64,000 bases of DNA from Saprospirales bacterium (GCA_007695035.1 REEO01000034.1:1-64000); one strand, 5' to 3'. Positions 36,688 to 46,192 are shown, counted from the stretch's first letter. The notes: generated by a model from the sequence alone, not told the origin. Translations and numbers: made by a program.

Positions 36688-38508
36688 ATGGTGATACTTG
36701 GCAAAAAACAATTCAGGATTGCCTCCAAAATCTGCTTGGTAATACAACTGAGCTGCATTGTGCTGGCAATGGTCTTCCCCAGTCCGCTGGCCGCTAGCTC
36801 ATCCGAAGAGGAAGGGGTCAAAGCTATCCTTGAAAGTGTCGATGAGAAACTCAGGCTCGGCGAGTACGAAATTTTGAGGCAGAATTTGGTCTTGGCCCTG
36901 GAAAAATCTAATAGGATAGAAAATGAGCTATTGAAAGCAAGAGTGTATAACCAATTGGGCATACTGAACATCTATGAATACCGTTTTCCCGAAGCACTGT
37001 CCAATTTGCAAAATGCATTGACTATTTTTGAAACCCACGACAAAGCCGAAGGAGTGGCAGAGTGCTACAACAACATTGCCTCTATTCACCTGAGTTTGAA
37101 CAATTATTCCCAGGCTAAGCAGTACTACCGTCTCAGCATGGAGATACGTGAAAAAGGTGATGACCCTGGAAGTTTGGGAGTTGTTTACAACAATTTGGGA
37201 ATTGTATTCACCCATATGAACAAATTGGATTCAGCCCTTTATTATCACCACAAAAGTCTGGAGATATTGGAGGCTATTGAGGACTTTTCACGTATTGCTG
37301 TCACCCTCATCCACATAGCTCGAATTGTGAAAGAACAAGGTGATCTTGACACTTCCATGGATTTACTGAGGGAGAGTTACGAATTGTTGGAATCCGATCC
37401 AAAAAGGAGAATATCCACCAAAGAAGTGGTTCAGTCCGAAATAGGACTTTTATTTTCCCTGTCAGGCCAATATGAGAAAGTGCTGGAATGGTGCAGTGAC
37501 TTGTGCTGGGATGTAGAATATACCAGCTCCAAAATAAGTGCCCAAAATTGCTGCAATGCTCTGCATTTGGCCTTTGTTGGATTGGGGGATCATGAAAAAG
37601 CCCTGGCTGCACATATGAATTATGTGAGAATCGGAGAAGATATGCTGTCCAATCAGGCTATTCAGGAAGTAACCAGATTGGAACTGAACTACGCATTCGA
37701 TCAAATTCACAAGGCCGACAGCCTGAGGTTTGAAAGTGAAAGTCAACTTCAACAGGAGAGAATTAACCGACAGAGGATGGGCCTGATGGCTGCCATTGGA
37801 ATCTTGATTTTGGTAAGTATGCTCGCTGTAATCGTGGTGAAGGGAAAAAGGAGAAGTGAAGAATTGTTGCTTAATATACTTCCCGCCACTGTGGCAAGTG
37901 AACTGAAAAAGACCGGAAAATCAGTGCCCCGAAAATACGATCTTGTAACTGTTATTTTTGCTGACATAAAGGAGTTTACGAATATTTCCGAAAAACTGAG
38001 CCCGGAGGAATTGATTCAGGAGATCAACACCATTTTCACCTCCTTTGATAGAATTGTGGATAAGCACGGTATTGAGAAGATCAAAACCATTGGCGACTGC
38101 TACATGGCTGTATGCGGGTTGCCAGATGAGAATAAAGACCACGCCTTAAAAAGTGTGCAGGCTGCCATTGAAATGCAAGAATTTATGAGGGAGAACAACC
38201 GCAGAAAAAAGGACACATCCGGGAATCCCATTTTTGAGATAAGGATTGGATTGCATTCTGGTCCGGTGGTTGCAGGCATCGTGGGAACCAAAAAGTTTCA
38301 ATACGACATTTGGGGGGATACGGTCAATACCGCCAACCGACTCGAAACTGCTTGCAAACCTGGCAAAATCAATATCTCTGAATCAACTTACAAGCTGGTT
38401 GAGGGTAAGTTCAATTGTGAATGCCGGGGAAACATAGATTCAAAGGGAAAAGGTAAGATTTCCATGTTCTATGTAGAACATTCTGACTCAGCAGGTGATG
38501 ATACCTAA
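36688..38508 (+). CDS. Class III adenylate cyclase with N-terminal TPR domain
   Basis: A 606-residue membrane signalling protein. An N-terminal hydrophobic segment (signal or anchor, about 11-34) is followed by five to six TPR units (about 60-340; e.g. AECYNNIASIHLSLNNYSQA), a membrane helix at 364-383 and a class III cyclase domain at about 415-600. The catalytic residues are complete: metal-binding Asp426 (FADIKEFT) and Asp470 (TIGDCYMAV), transition-state Asn547 and Arg551. Lys466 and Asp540 are the pair that selects adenine in adenylate cyclases, where guanylate cyclases have Glu and Cys. It should therefore make cAMP in response to something bound by the periplasmic TPRs. Its own promoter lies directly upstream. 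Confidence 0.93.
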   Translation: MVILGKKQFRIASKICLVIQLSCIVLAMVFPSPLAASSSEEEGVKAILESVDEKLRLGEYEILRQNLVLALEKSNRIENELLKARVYNQLGILNIYEYRFPEALSNLQNALTIFETHDKAEGVAECYNNIASIHLSLNNYSQAKQYYRLSMEIREKGDDPGSLGVVYNNLGIVFTHMNKLDSALYYHHKSLEILEAIEDFSRIAVTLIHIARIVKEQGDLDTSMDLLRESYELLESDPKRRISTKEVVQSEIGLLFSLSGQYEKVLEWCSDLCWDVEYTSSKISAQNCCNALHLAFVGLGDHEKALAAHMNYVRIGEDMLSNQAIQEVTRLELNYAFDQIHKADSLRFESESQLQQERINRQRMGLMAAIGILILVSMLAVIVVKGKRRSEELLLNILPATVASELKKTGKSVPRKYDLVTVIFADIKEFTNISEKLSPEELIQEINTIFTSFDRIVDKHGIEKIKTIGDCYMAVCGLPDENKDHALKSVQAAIEMQEFMRENNRRKKDTSGNPIFEIRIGLHSGPVVAGIVGTKKFQYDIWGDTVNTANRLETACKPGKINISESTYKLVEGKFNCECRGNIDSKGKGKISMFYVEHSDSAGDDT

Positions 38509-38579
38509 TGGTCGTTAAGTGGTTGGTATTATGACCGATTCGATCTTCAACCTATCTGGCACCAGGTTTTCCGTAGATT

Positions 38580-39254
38580 TTAGCGCTCTTCCCCTTCATT
38601 TTCATCGCTACCCTCTTGTTGATTTGTATCCCCATGAGGATCGTATAAATACACCCACCGATCAGCACAAAGAGGTGGACATGGTTGAGTCTCCAATTCA
38701 TGCGTTCGTCTTCTTTCGCTTGAATAGGCGTAAGCGTAAAGCGCTACAGTGGGATAAATTGAATCCGCAGTCACGCGGTATTCGTCCGGGTGAAGGACCA
38801 TCTCATCAAATCCACGCGGCATATCCCTTTTTGAAATTTCAGATATCATATTTGAAATGCTCCTGTCGTGATTGACATAACCGGCAAACTGTATTGCCTG
38901 TTCGTGGCTTATTGATTGATGTGTCCCCCGTTCATCCAGATATATATAACCCATGTCGTTTGGTTCGTTGAGTTCTACTCCGTCGCTGTTGACAGCAACT
39001 AGAATCACTCCGCTTCTTTGTCCTCTTTCATCAATCATCGCATTGTAGAATCGGAGACTTTCGGCTATGTCCTGGTTCAGAAGACCCCAGATTACTTGAG
39101 AATCCACAGTTAATGAGTCAAATCCGATGTTAAATTCCTGAACTACGGTTTTATCATTTGGCTCCTCAACTTCGTTGGGTTGGTTATCCATCCAGATGAA
39201 CCATACTCCAATGATAATTGCTATAACAATAAGCGCGGCAAGTAATTTTTTCAT
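38580..39254 (-). CDS. Membrane-anchored protein of unknown function
   Basis: A 224-residue protein with a single N-terminal hydrophobic helix (residues 3-22) acting as an uncleaved anchor or signal, then an acidic linker (NQPNEVEEPNDKT) and a soluble domain of mixed character. Notable are a run with DMGYIYLDERGTHQSISHEQ and a late CPPLCADRWVYLYDPHG with two close cysteines, followed by an acidic tail. I recognise no family. It converges on the adenylate cyclase gene (71 bases between stops). It could be a cargo or partner protein, but nothing in the sequence supports a particular role. Confidence 0.7.
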   Translation of the reverse strand: MKKLLAALIVIAIIIGVWFIWMDNQPNEVEEPNDKTVVQEFNIGFDSLTVDSQVIWGLLNQDIAESLRFYNAMIDERGQRSGVILVAVNSDGVELNEPNDMGYIYLDERGTHQSISHEQAIQFAGYVNHDRSISNMISEISKRDMPRGFDEMVLHPDEYRVTADSIYPTVALYAYAYSSERRRTHELETQPCPPLCADRWVYLYDPHGDTNQQEGSDENEGEER

Positions 39255-39587
39255 GGCAAGTAGTTAAATTTTTGGAATATTTTGGGTCAAAGTTAAGTAT
39301 ATTTTTTAATTCTCATAGGTATAAGTGTTTTCATCCTTGCCAAAAATCCCGATTTTCTCCTTTTCTTTATGGTGATGAGCGGGCTTAACCAAAAGTAGTG
39401 CACAATTATGGAGGAACAATTAACAGACAGAGAATTGAATGGAGACGTTTTAAAATTCAGACCGATAAACGTATTGAAAATAATCGGTCGCGGAAAGCGG
39501 GATTCATTTGAAACTCTCCGGTTATATTGCCCCCTAAATCCTTCAAATTTTAAGGGGTATTTTTCTGTAAATCCGACCTGAGTAATT
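39255..39587. other. Intergenic stretch with one small open frame
   Basis: These 333 bases separate the membrane-anchored unknown protein from the AONS-like gene. They contain one short plus-strand frame (39408-39581, listed separately) and a C-run/G-run inverted repeat near 39530-39557 (CCCCT and AAGGGG flanking an A/T-rich middle, then a T-rich run) that could weakly terminate plus-strand transcription. Nothing else was found. Confidence 0.5.
39408..39581 (+). CDS. Small open reading frame, unknown
   Basis: A 57-codon frame starting MEEQLTDRELNGDVLKFRPI with an ATG preceded by an A/T-rich region. It has no homologue I recognise, no clear promoter, and overlaps the C-run/G-run inverted repeat at its end, which is unusual for a real gene. 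It could be a remnant of a larger gene or chance. It is included because it fills most of an otherwise empty stretch. Confidence 0.2.
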   Translation: MEEQLTDRELNGDVLKFRPINVLKIIGRGKRDSFETLRLYCPLNPSNFKGYFSVNPT

Positions 39588-40661
39588 TCACGGAATACCT
39601 ATGGCCTCCACCAATTCCTCAATATCCTCCTCTCTATGAAGAGAATTCAACACTACTCTGGTGATTTTCGGATCATTGGGTCCCGGGTAGTTGAAGGCGG
39701 AAATTACAATTTGCTTTTGGAGCAGATCGCGGTCCTTGTCGGGGTCTTTGCAGTGGAAAACCGGAAAGTGGTCGAGGTGGTGGAAGTGGTCATCAGTTTT
39801 TATCAATCTGTGCAGCAATGAAATATTACTTCTCAGTTTTTGAAGTTGTTTTTTATACAGAGAACGACCTTTCGTCCATGCATACAAGAAGGCCGGATTG
39901 GGGGGAGAACTACCACCGAATATCCTCGTTGCCCTCAGTTTTTCTATGGTGTTGCTATCTCCCAGTACATAACCTGCAGGGATGCCCATACCCTTCCCAA
40001 GGGAACCCATAAACAGCGTTTTTCCGGCTAATGAACCAGACCAGGAAGCAAATGAACCCGCACCCGACGGCCCCATGACCCCAATTCCATGACTGTCGTC
40101 AGCCACTACGGTAATCCGCTCGGGCTCTGCGGCCTTTTTCAGCCAGCCCATGTCTATTTTTTTGCAAAAAAGCGGATCTATGGTGTTGGATAGTACGATA
40201 GCTTTGCCTCTGTATTCCCTTAGTTGTTCGAGGGTTTGCTCCTCCCAGAGGCTGCGCGGCATGTCAGCTGGCGGGTGGAAATTTTTCCACAGCGCAGAAT
40301 GCGTACCTGGGGCAACGAATATCCGGCTTTCCGCAGGCACTTCCTGAGTAAGCACATAACCAGCAAATGAACCAGAGGATAGCAACAGTGCGCTTTCTGC
40401 ACCACATAATAGGGCGAGTTTTTCCTCCGCCCTTTCGAAAATATCGATTTTTACATTGCTCAAACGGCTGCCGCCAAAATGGGTGCCGATACGGTCTATT
40501 CCCTCTTTTATCAACTCCTTGAAGGCGGGCAATTGACTTATGCCCAAATAGGAAGTGCCACTGAAATACAGCATTTCCCTTCCATCGTGGTGAATGGTTC
40601 TGCCGGGAAGTCGTTCCGTGACAAGGGGTGTTTCAATTCCAGTCTTTTTTCTCGCTCCCAT
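39588..40661 (-). CDS. PLP-dependent enzyme of the AONS/KBL (class II aminotransferase) family
   Basis: A 357-residue fold-type I PLP enzyme related to 8-amino-7-oxononanoate synthase and 2-amino-3-ketobutyrate CoA ligase. The PLP lysine is Lys223 (MGSLGKGMGIPAG), with Asp189 and His191 (ADDSHGIGVMG) contacting the cofactor, and the GGSRLSNVKID stretch (63-73) matches the family. It lacks the N-terminal segment of typical BioF and is encoded with a dipeptide epimerase and an LD-carboxypeptidase, not with biotin genes. It probably acts on an amino acid released by that pathway; the reaction is unknown. It starts 82 bases after the epimerase stop. Confidence 0.85.
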   Translation of the reverse strand: MGARKKTGIETPLVTERLPGRTIHHDGREMLYFSGTSYLGISQLPAFKELIKEGIDRIGTHFGGSRLSNVKIDIFERAEEKLALLCGAESALLLSSGSFAGYVLTQEVPAESRIFVAPGTHSALWKNFHPPADMPRSLWEEQTLEQLREYRGKAIVLSNTIDPLFCKKIDMGWLKKAAEPERITVVADDSHGIGVMGPSGAGSFASWSGSLAGKTLFMGSLGKGMGIPAGYVLGDSNTIEKLRATRIFGGSSPPNPAFLYAWTKGRSLYKKQLQKLRSNISLLHRLIKTDDHFHHLDHFPVFHCKDPDKDRDLLQKQIVISAFNYPGPNDPKITRVVLNSLHREEDIEELVEAIGIP

Positions 40662-40743
40662 TCAGCTGCTGTAATTTGCAGTCATACCCATCACCTCCTG
40701 CAAAATCCCGGCCAAAAATTGGATGGGTTGGTTGGGATGGTCC

Positions 40744-41754
40744 TTACTTCAAAAAGCAACCCAGGCCAGGTGTATCGGGAAATTCAATATTCCCCCGGTC
40801 AACGACCACACCGCCTGCCGGATCATTGGAGAGTAGGGCGGCACCGTCCAGGTCCACGTAATCGAATAAAGGGCTGAGGTGCGCCATGGCGGAAATGCCC
40901 ACGGAAGATTCGGTCATACAGCCTCCCATAACCTTTAAGCCGAGAGACTTGGCGCGCCTTATCATTTCCAGGGCGGGTGTAATACCTCCGCACTTCATCA
41001 ATTTGATGTTGATTCCGTCAAACCACTGCATGCACTTTGCCACATCGCCTGGTCTGCTGCAGCTTTCGTCTGCGATAACGGGTACGCTGCTGGAATGGCG
41101 GGATTTGTCCAGGTTGTTCTCCATACCGACCGGCAGGGGCTGCTCAATCAGGTCCACATTCAGGTCCTTGAGGGTGGAGTAATCTTCATATAGGTAGTGG
41201 GGATCCCAGGAGCCATTGGCGTCGATGCGGAATACAGCATCGTTGGTTTCGCGTAGCTTTTTGACCAGTTCGAGGTCATTTCTGGAAGAGAGCTTGATTT
41301 TATAGATGGACCAGGGAGCGGCATCCATTTTTCGCTTCATCTCTTCAAAAGTTCCATAACCTATGGTGTAACTGGAAATGGGGGTACTGCCGTCCTTCAT
41401 CTTGAGAATTCCCCGCACACTTCTCCCCTTCTTTTTTCCAAACCAATCCCATGCTGCACAATCAATGGCGGAGAGCAAAAAGGAATGGCCGCGTAGTTTG
41501 GGTTCTGCAATCTTCCACAGGTCCTCAGGCCAGGCCCAATCAGCGGTGGATAGTGTATCAGCAACTTCATTAAATTTTTTCTTGAGACCTTCCAGACTCA
41601 CTCCCAGATAGGGAATAACGGTGGCTTCACCATAACCCTTTATACCGTCTCTTTCGAGTTCCACGATCATGGTGTCTCGATATTCATAACTTCCATGAGA
41701 GATGGTAAAGGTGTCTTTTAATTCAAGGCGATATGTAGCAAAAGATAATTTCAT
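40744..41754 (-). CDS. Dipeptide epimerase (L-Ala-D/L-Glu epimerase type)
   Basis: Enolase-superfamily enzyme of 336 residues. The catalytic lysines are Lys152-x-Lys154 (KIKLS) on one face and Lys251 (INIKLMKCGG) on the other; metal ligands are Asp178 (RIDANGS), Glu204 (LIEQPLP) and Asp229 (VIADES). The D-x-D at 300-302 (VDLDG) matches the dipeptide-specificity motif of L-Ala-D/L-Glu epimerases, which act on the murein dipeptide L-Ala-D-Glu. No signal peptide, so cytosolic. It lies between the LD-carboxypeptidase and the AONS-like gene, with 68 bases to the former, which fits a murein-peptide salvage pathway. Confidence 0.93.
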   Translation of the reverse strand: MKLSFATYRLELKDTFTISHGSYEYRDTMIVELERDGIKGYGEATVIPYLGVSLEGLKKKFNEVADTLSTADWAWPEDLWKIAEPKLRGHSFLLSAIDCAAWDWFGKKKGRSVRGILKMKDGSTPISSYTIGYGTFEEMKRKMDAAPWSIYKIKLSSRNDLELVKKLRETNDAVFRIDANGSWDPHYLYEDYSTLKDLNVDLIEQPLPVGMENNLDKSRHSSSVPVIADESCSRPGDVAKCMQWFDGINIKLMKCGGITPALEMIRRAKSLGLKVMGGCMTESSVGISAMAHLSPLFDYVDLDGAALLSNDPAGGVVVDRGNIEFPDTPGLGCFLK

Positions 41755-41822
41755 GGATTTTACTGGTTTAAACGCATTTAAGCCCGGGAAACGGATGTTT
41801 ATCCGGGCATTTAAGATTCTAT

Positions 41823-42881
41823 CTAAGTTTTTACAGGAGATTCGAGTAAATAAAGTGATTTGCGGTCTGCGTCCAATTCCGCCTCAATACCCATAGGCAG
41901 GGTGAACTGGTTTTTTATATGACCAAAGGAAAGTCCGTAAACTGCAGGGATCTCCAACTGCTCGATGCGGTCTCTCAGGGTTTCTTCCAGACTCAAGGAC
42001 CGGCTGCCCTTTTCTTTGTCGCAGGCATTACAAATTCCAAATGCAATACCGGCGGCACTTCTCAGGTTGGTAGCCTGAAGCAACTGGGTGAGCATGCGGT
42101 CGATTTTGTAAGGTTTTTCACCCACATCCTCAATAAATACGATTCGGTCCTTGAATGAACCCAGGTATGGAGTCCCGCAAAGTGAGGCCAAAAGCGATAA
42201 ATTACCCCCGGTCAGTTTCCCGCTAGCGTGTCCACCACTGATGGTAAACGAACGGAATTCGGTTCGCCCCCTGCGGTTTTCTCCCTGGTCTTCCGCAGAT
42301 TCCAATTTCATCGGAAAATCGGACTGTCCGCTAATCAGTGGCAAAAAATGGTTTTTATTGAATTTGGTGAATTCGCTGGCAGCTACAGGACTGTGAAACC
42401 CAACCAAACCGGATTTCAGACTGAATGCATTAAGCAGGGAGGTGATGTCACTGAATCCCGCAAACACCTTTGGGTTTTCGCGCAATAAGCGATAGTCAAT
42501 TTTTTCCAACAGTCGGGTGGTTCCATATCCTCCGCGAAGACACCAAATACCATGGACTTTGGGATTCCTGAACATATCGTGCAGGTCGTAAAGTCGCTCC
42601 CTGTCAGTGCCTGCCAGATAGCCTTTTTGGCGGTGCAAATGCCTGCCCTCCAACAACCTGAATCCGCACTTACTGATATTTTGAACCGCCCTTTCGTAAC
42701 GCTCCGCATCAAAGGAACTGGCAGGCGCGATCAATCCAACTGTATCACCGGGATTTAGCGGGTAGGGTTTGATTTTTTTCAGTGGGGAGGAGGTTTTACC
42801 TGGTGTGTGAATTCCCACACCGCCCATCAACAACCCTCCGGTACCCATTGCCACCATTTTTCCAAAATGTCTCCGGTCCAT
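41823..42881 (-). CDS. LD-carboxypeptidase (S66) with a Tat-like signal
   Basis: Serine peptidase of family S66 (LdcA/MccF type), 352 residues. The catalytic triad is Ser144 (AGFSDIT), Glu251 (VFIEDVGEKPYKID) and His321 (LSFGHIKNQ); the LRGGYGTTRLL stretch at 115-125 builds the active-site wall. LdcA removes D-Ala from murein tetrapeptides. Unlike the cytosolic LdcA of E. coli, this protein begins with MDRRHFGKMVAMGTGGLLMG, which has a twin-arginine motif followed by a hydrophobic segment, so it is probably exported in folded form. It precedes the dipeptide epimerase gene. The Tat call is inferred from the motif. Confidence 0.92.
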   Translation of the reverse strand: MDRRHFGKMVAMGTGGLLMGGVGIHTPGKTSSPLKKIKPYPLNPGDTVGLIAPASSFDAERYERAVQNISKCGFRLLEGRHLHRQKGYLAGTDRERLYDLHDMFRNPKVHGIWCLRGGYGTTRLLEKIDYRLLRENPKVFAGFSDITSLLNAFSLKSGLVGFHSPVAASEFTKFNKNHFLPLISGQSDFPMKLESAEDQGENRRGRTEFRSFTISGGHASGKLTGGNLSLLASLCGTPYLGSFKDRIVFIEDVGEKPYKIDRMLTQLLQATNLRSAAGIAFGICNACDKEKGSRSLSLEETLRDRIEQLEIPAVYGLSFGHIKNQFTLPMGIEAELDADRKSLYLLESPVKT

Positions 42882-42931
42882 ACAGAATGTAATTTATTCT
42901 CATAATTCAGCTTCTGCAATCATCACAATAA

Positions 42932-45900
42932 TCAGTCCCCATCTCCTGCTTTTTCAAGAAGCAATTCAACGGCCCTCATCAATTGTGGATCCTCACCATT
43001 GGCTTTGGCATCCACCGGATTCTCCACATGGTGGTCGGGTACAGCGGGTCCGTTCTCCATGTTTTCATTGGTCTCGAGTACGAACCACCCGCGGAAGGGC
43101 ATCCTCACCAGTGAGCCGTCAATCAATCTGTGTCCACCGGTGCTTATTACTGCTCCAAAAGTGGGCTGTCCCACGAGTTCGCCGTGGCCCAAATGCTGAT
43201 AGGCGTGTGCGAATATCTCTGCATTGGAGTAACTGCTCTCGTTGATCAGCGTAATTGACGGCATCATCAAAACCGGGTAGGGAAGCCTTTCTGTATAGGG
43301 GTAATTGTCCCTGAATTGCTCCTTGTCACGCTCCAGGTCATCCGTGGCACTCCTTGGAATGGTGTAGGAGTGCTGGCGGGCATTTAAAATGGTCATCAGC
43401 AGATCGGTGGTAAATCCTCCGCCGTTGTACCTTACGTCTATCACAATGCCATCTTTCCCATGTCCACTGGCCATGAGTTCTCTTTCAAAGCGCTCAAAAC
43501 TCGGCATATTCATGCCCTGAATGTGAATGTATCCCAATCTGCCATTGGAGGCAATTTCGGTCATCTCCCTTCGCTGATCGACCCACTCTTCGTAAAGTTG
43601 GCGATTGATGGCCGGGGTGGGTCTGATAATCACCTGCCTCTTTTCTCCATCGGTGCCCTCCACTTGCAGGGCCACTCTTTCATTGGCTGTTTCATCCAGA
43701 TGCTTGAAAAAGTTTTCATCTGCGTGGACCCGGTGACCGTTTATTCTCCTGATTATCTCACCTTCTTCCAACCGGCTATTGCTCCTGGAGGCGGGCGTTC
43801 TGGGAATCACTTTTTCGACCCGCATACCGTCTTCGACCGGCACCAATTCCACACCGAGCCTACCGGTGCGATCTGCCTGGGTCTCTTCGGGATTGCCGCC
43901 AAACATCCCCAGGTGACTGGCGTCCAATTGCCCCAGCATGTGGTTGAACATATCTCTGAAATCCTGTCTGGTACTTGCAGCCAAAGCTTTGGGTTTAAAT
44001 CGCTCCTGCAAGGCTTCCCAGTCCCTTCCGTGAAATTGGGGGTCGTAAAAACCCATTCCAAATATGCGGACGGCCTCCTCGAACATTTGGTCCATTTCTT
44101 CCACATGACGTATGGTCATGCGCGCTGAATAGGGAATATTGTCAGGTCTGCCACCGGAGGCTGAGATTTTCATCAACCGGCCGCGCTCCAAATAGTAAAT
44201 GTGGCTTCCATCATCCGAAAGGCTCAGTGCACCTCCCCGGAAATTATCGGCCAGGGTTTCTCTGTCTGATCCATCCCACTTAATGGAGTAAAGGGTGTTG
44301 CCATTAATGCCCGTACCTGTGAAGTAAAAAGTTTCACCGTCGGGCGATACCATCACATTCCACTCGTTTCCGGCATCGCGGGTGACCTGGACCAGCCTGT
44401 CATGAATGCGGTCAAAATCGATAATGACCTCGAGTTCCTCCTCTTCCTCCTCGTCTTCATCGTCGTCATTGCCATTGTCGGAAGGTGGAGGTGGTGGGGT
44501 TTCGTCTCCAAAAATATCCAACTCGGTCCACTCCGCACGGGTCCTTTCCCAGTCTTCCTCCTGCAACCAGACAAACCAAATGTCAAAGTCCTGATTGTTT
44601 CTGTCCGACACAAATGCGAGTTTGCTTCCGTCTGGACTCCAGTAAGGGCTGAGATCGCGCCTCGGGTGCATACTTATATTTACTGGTTCGGTCGAATTGT
44701 CAGCGGCGTGTATGTAGATTTCTGTATTAAAGTTCAAATCCGGCAGTGAATATGCCAGCCACTGATCGTCGGGACTCCAGGCGAGGCCCTGAGGAGTGGC
44801 CCAACCGTCCAACAGCTCAACCTCACTGGTAATATTTCCCAATTCATCAATATCTGCAGTAATTAGTGTGCCTCTACCCGATTGAATGGCAATTTGCTCC
44901 CTGGAGTTGGACAATTGAAAACTGAGCACATCTTCTTCCATTTCCGTCAGCTTCACTATTTCCCGATCCAGTGTTCTGAATATATCCCCCCGGTCAGGAT
45001 CGGAGGAGCGTGCTGCATAGAGTTCAAACTGGCCGTCGCGATCCGATACGAAAAGGAGGGTGGAATCGCTCAGCCAGGTTGGTTGGTGGTCTCTGGCCGG
45101 ATGATCGGTAATGGAAACGGTATGTCGGTGGTCTTTGTCGTTCAGGGTGAGGAATATCTCACCGCGAATGGTCAGGGCAGCGTATTTTTCGTCCGGTGAG
45201 ATAGCGTATTGATTCGCATCCGAATTAAAGGTTTTCTTCTCCTCGGGGTAAAACCTGAAATCCCGTGTTACCCGAATATCCAGGGGCTCAACCTCTCGTG
45301 AGCTCACGTCCAGAGTAAACAAGCCAATTCCCCTTTCGAAAATCACGTTTTCTCCATCCCTACTCACGTCAAAATGCCGAATACCTCCCTCCACAAAATC
45401 GGTAATTTGCTCTGGTTGGCCCACACCTTCACCGGTTTCACTTATTTCCCATCTGTAGAGATTGTAAGTCCCGGTTTCGGAAGACAGGTAGTACAACGTG
45501 CGTTCTGCCCAACGGGGCTTTACAAACATGGCACCTCCATCGGTCAGCGCCTGGTAGCTTTCGCTTTCGGTATGGTAGATGTAAAGATCTCTGGCCGCAG
45601 GTCCGGTGTAGGGTTCGCGGTTGGTGGGTGCGGTGCCCCGCTCGAAGGCGATCAGGCTTCCGTCCCCGGTTGGAGTGGGGTTAAAACCCAGTGCCCCCAT
45701 AGCCCTGTAAGGGTTTTTATTGTCTGGGTCCAGGCGGTATATCTCCCACTCTCTTTCTACCGATGCGAAGCTTCTCCGTGTGTTAAAGAATAGGGTGCCG
45801 TCCTCCTGTATGCCCGGATTGGTATTGCTGGCAGAGTGGAAGGTAAGGCGCTCTATTCCACTGCCATCCACACTTACCTTGAAAAGGTCAGTGCTTCCGT

Positions 45901-46192
45901 GTCGATTTCCCGAAAAAATGATTTCTTCGCCATCACGGCTGAATACAGGATTGTTTTCATAGCTCTCATGTAGGGTGAGACGAAGGGCCTGACCGCCATC
46001 CGCATCCGCAACCCAGATGTCACCCTGGTAGGAAAATGCAATGCGGTCCGCTTCGGGGCTAATGGCCGGCTGTCTGGCCAGAAACATCTCCTGTGAGAAG
46101 AGTGTTTCTCCGAAGGAGGTAATCGTAAAAAGAATAGCTGTAAAAAGGCTGAGGGGAATTTTGAATGGTTTCATATTACGCTTTATTTTCAA
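42932..46192 (-). CDS. Tricorn-type S41 peptidase with beta-propeller and PDZ domain
   Basis: A 1086-residue exported protein. A signal peptide (to about residue 34) precedes a beta-propeller of WD40-like/TolB-like blades (about 35-590; e.g. PAISPEADRIAFSYQGDIWV, YAALTIRGEIFLT), a low-complexity acidic linker near 575-600 (Pro run, then Glu/Asp run), further propeller blades, a PDZ domain (about 770-860), and a C-terminal S41 protease core with the candidate nucleophile Ser989 in ESSYSNAEIF. This is the architecture of tricorn-protease homologues, which in archaea trim peptides; a signal peptide makes this one periplasmic. It starts 180 bases from uvrC on the other strand and lies 50 bases upstream of the LD-carboxypeptidase gene. 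Confidence 0.93.
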   Translation of the reverse strand: MKIKRNMKPFKIPLSLFTAILFTITSFGETLFSQEMFLARQPAISPEADRIAFSYQGDIWVADADGGQALRLTLHESYENNPVFSRDGEEIIFSGNRHGSTDLFKVSVDGSGIERLTFHSASNTNPGIQEDGTLFFNTRRSFASVEREWEIYRLDPDNKNPYRAMGALGFNPTPTGDGSLIAFERGTAPTNREPYTGPAARDLYIYHTESESYQALTDGGAMFVKPRWAERTLYYLSSETGTYNLYRWEISETGEGVGQPEQITDFVEGGIRHFDVSRDGENVIFERGIGLFTLDVSSREVEPLDIRVTRDFRFYPEEKKTFNSDANQYAISPDEKYAALTIRGEIFLTLNDKDHRHTVSITDHPARDHQPTWLSDSTLLFVSDRDGQFELYAARSSDPDRGDIFRTLDREIVKLTEMEEDVLSFQLSNSREQIAIQSGRGTLITADIDELGNITSEVELLDGWATPQGLAWSPDDQWLAYSLPDLNFNTEIYIHAADNSTEPVNISMHPRRDLSPYWSPDGSKLAFVSDRNNQDFDIWFVWLQEEDWERTRAEWTELDIFGDETPPPPPSDNGNDDDEDEEEEEELEVIIDFDRIHDRLVQVTRDAGNEWNVMVSPDGETFYFTGTGINGNTLYSIKWDGSDRETLADNFRGGALSLSDDGSHIYYLERGRLMKISASGGRPDNIPYSARMTIRHVEEMDQMFEEAVRIFGMGFYDPQFHGRDWEALQERFKPKALAASTRQDFRDMFNHMLGQLDASHLGMFGGNPEETQADRTGRLGVELVPVEDGMRVEKVIPRTPASRSNSRLEEGEIIRRINGHRVHADENFFKHLDETANERVALQVEGTDGEKRQVIIRPTPAINRQLYEEWVDQRREMTEIASNGRLGYIHIQGMNMPSFERFERELMASGHGKDGIVIDVRYNGGGFTTDLLMTILNARQHSYTIPRSATDDLERDKEQFRDNYPYTERLPYPVLMMPSITLINESSYSNAEIFAHAYQHLGHGELVGQPTFGAVISTGGHRLIDGSLVRMPFRGWFVLETNENMENGPAVPDHHVENPVDAKANGEDPQLMRAVELLLEKAGDGD

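Noticed and set aside
43460-44128. 222-codon open frame antisense to the tricorn-type gene
   Set aside because: Complement of the PDZ and protease region of a recognised gene; no independent support.
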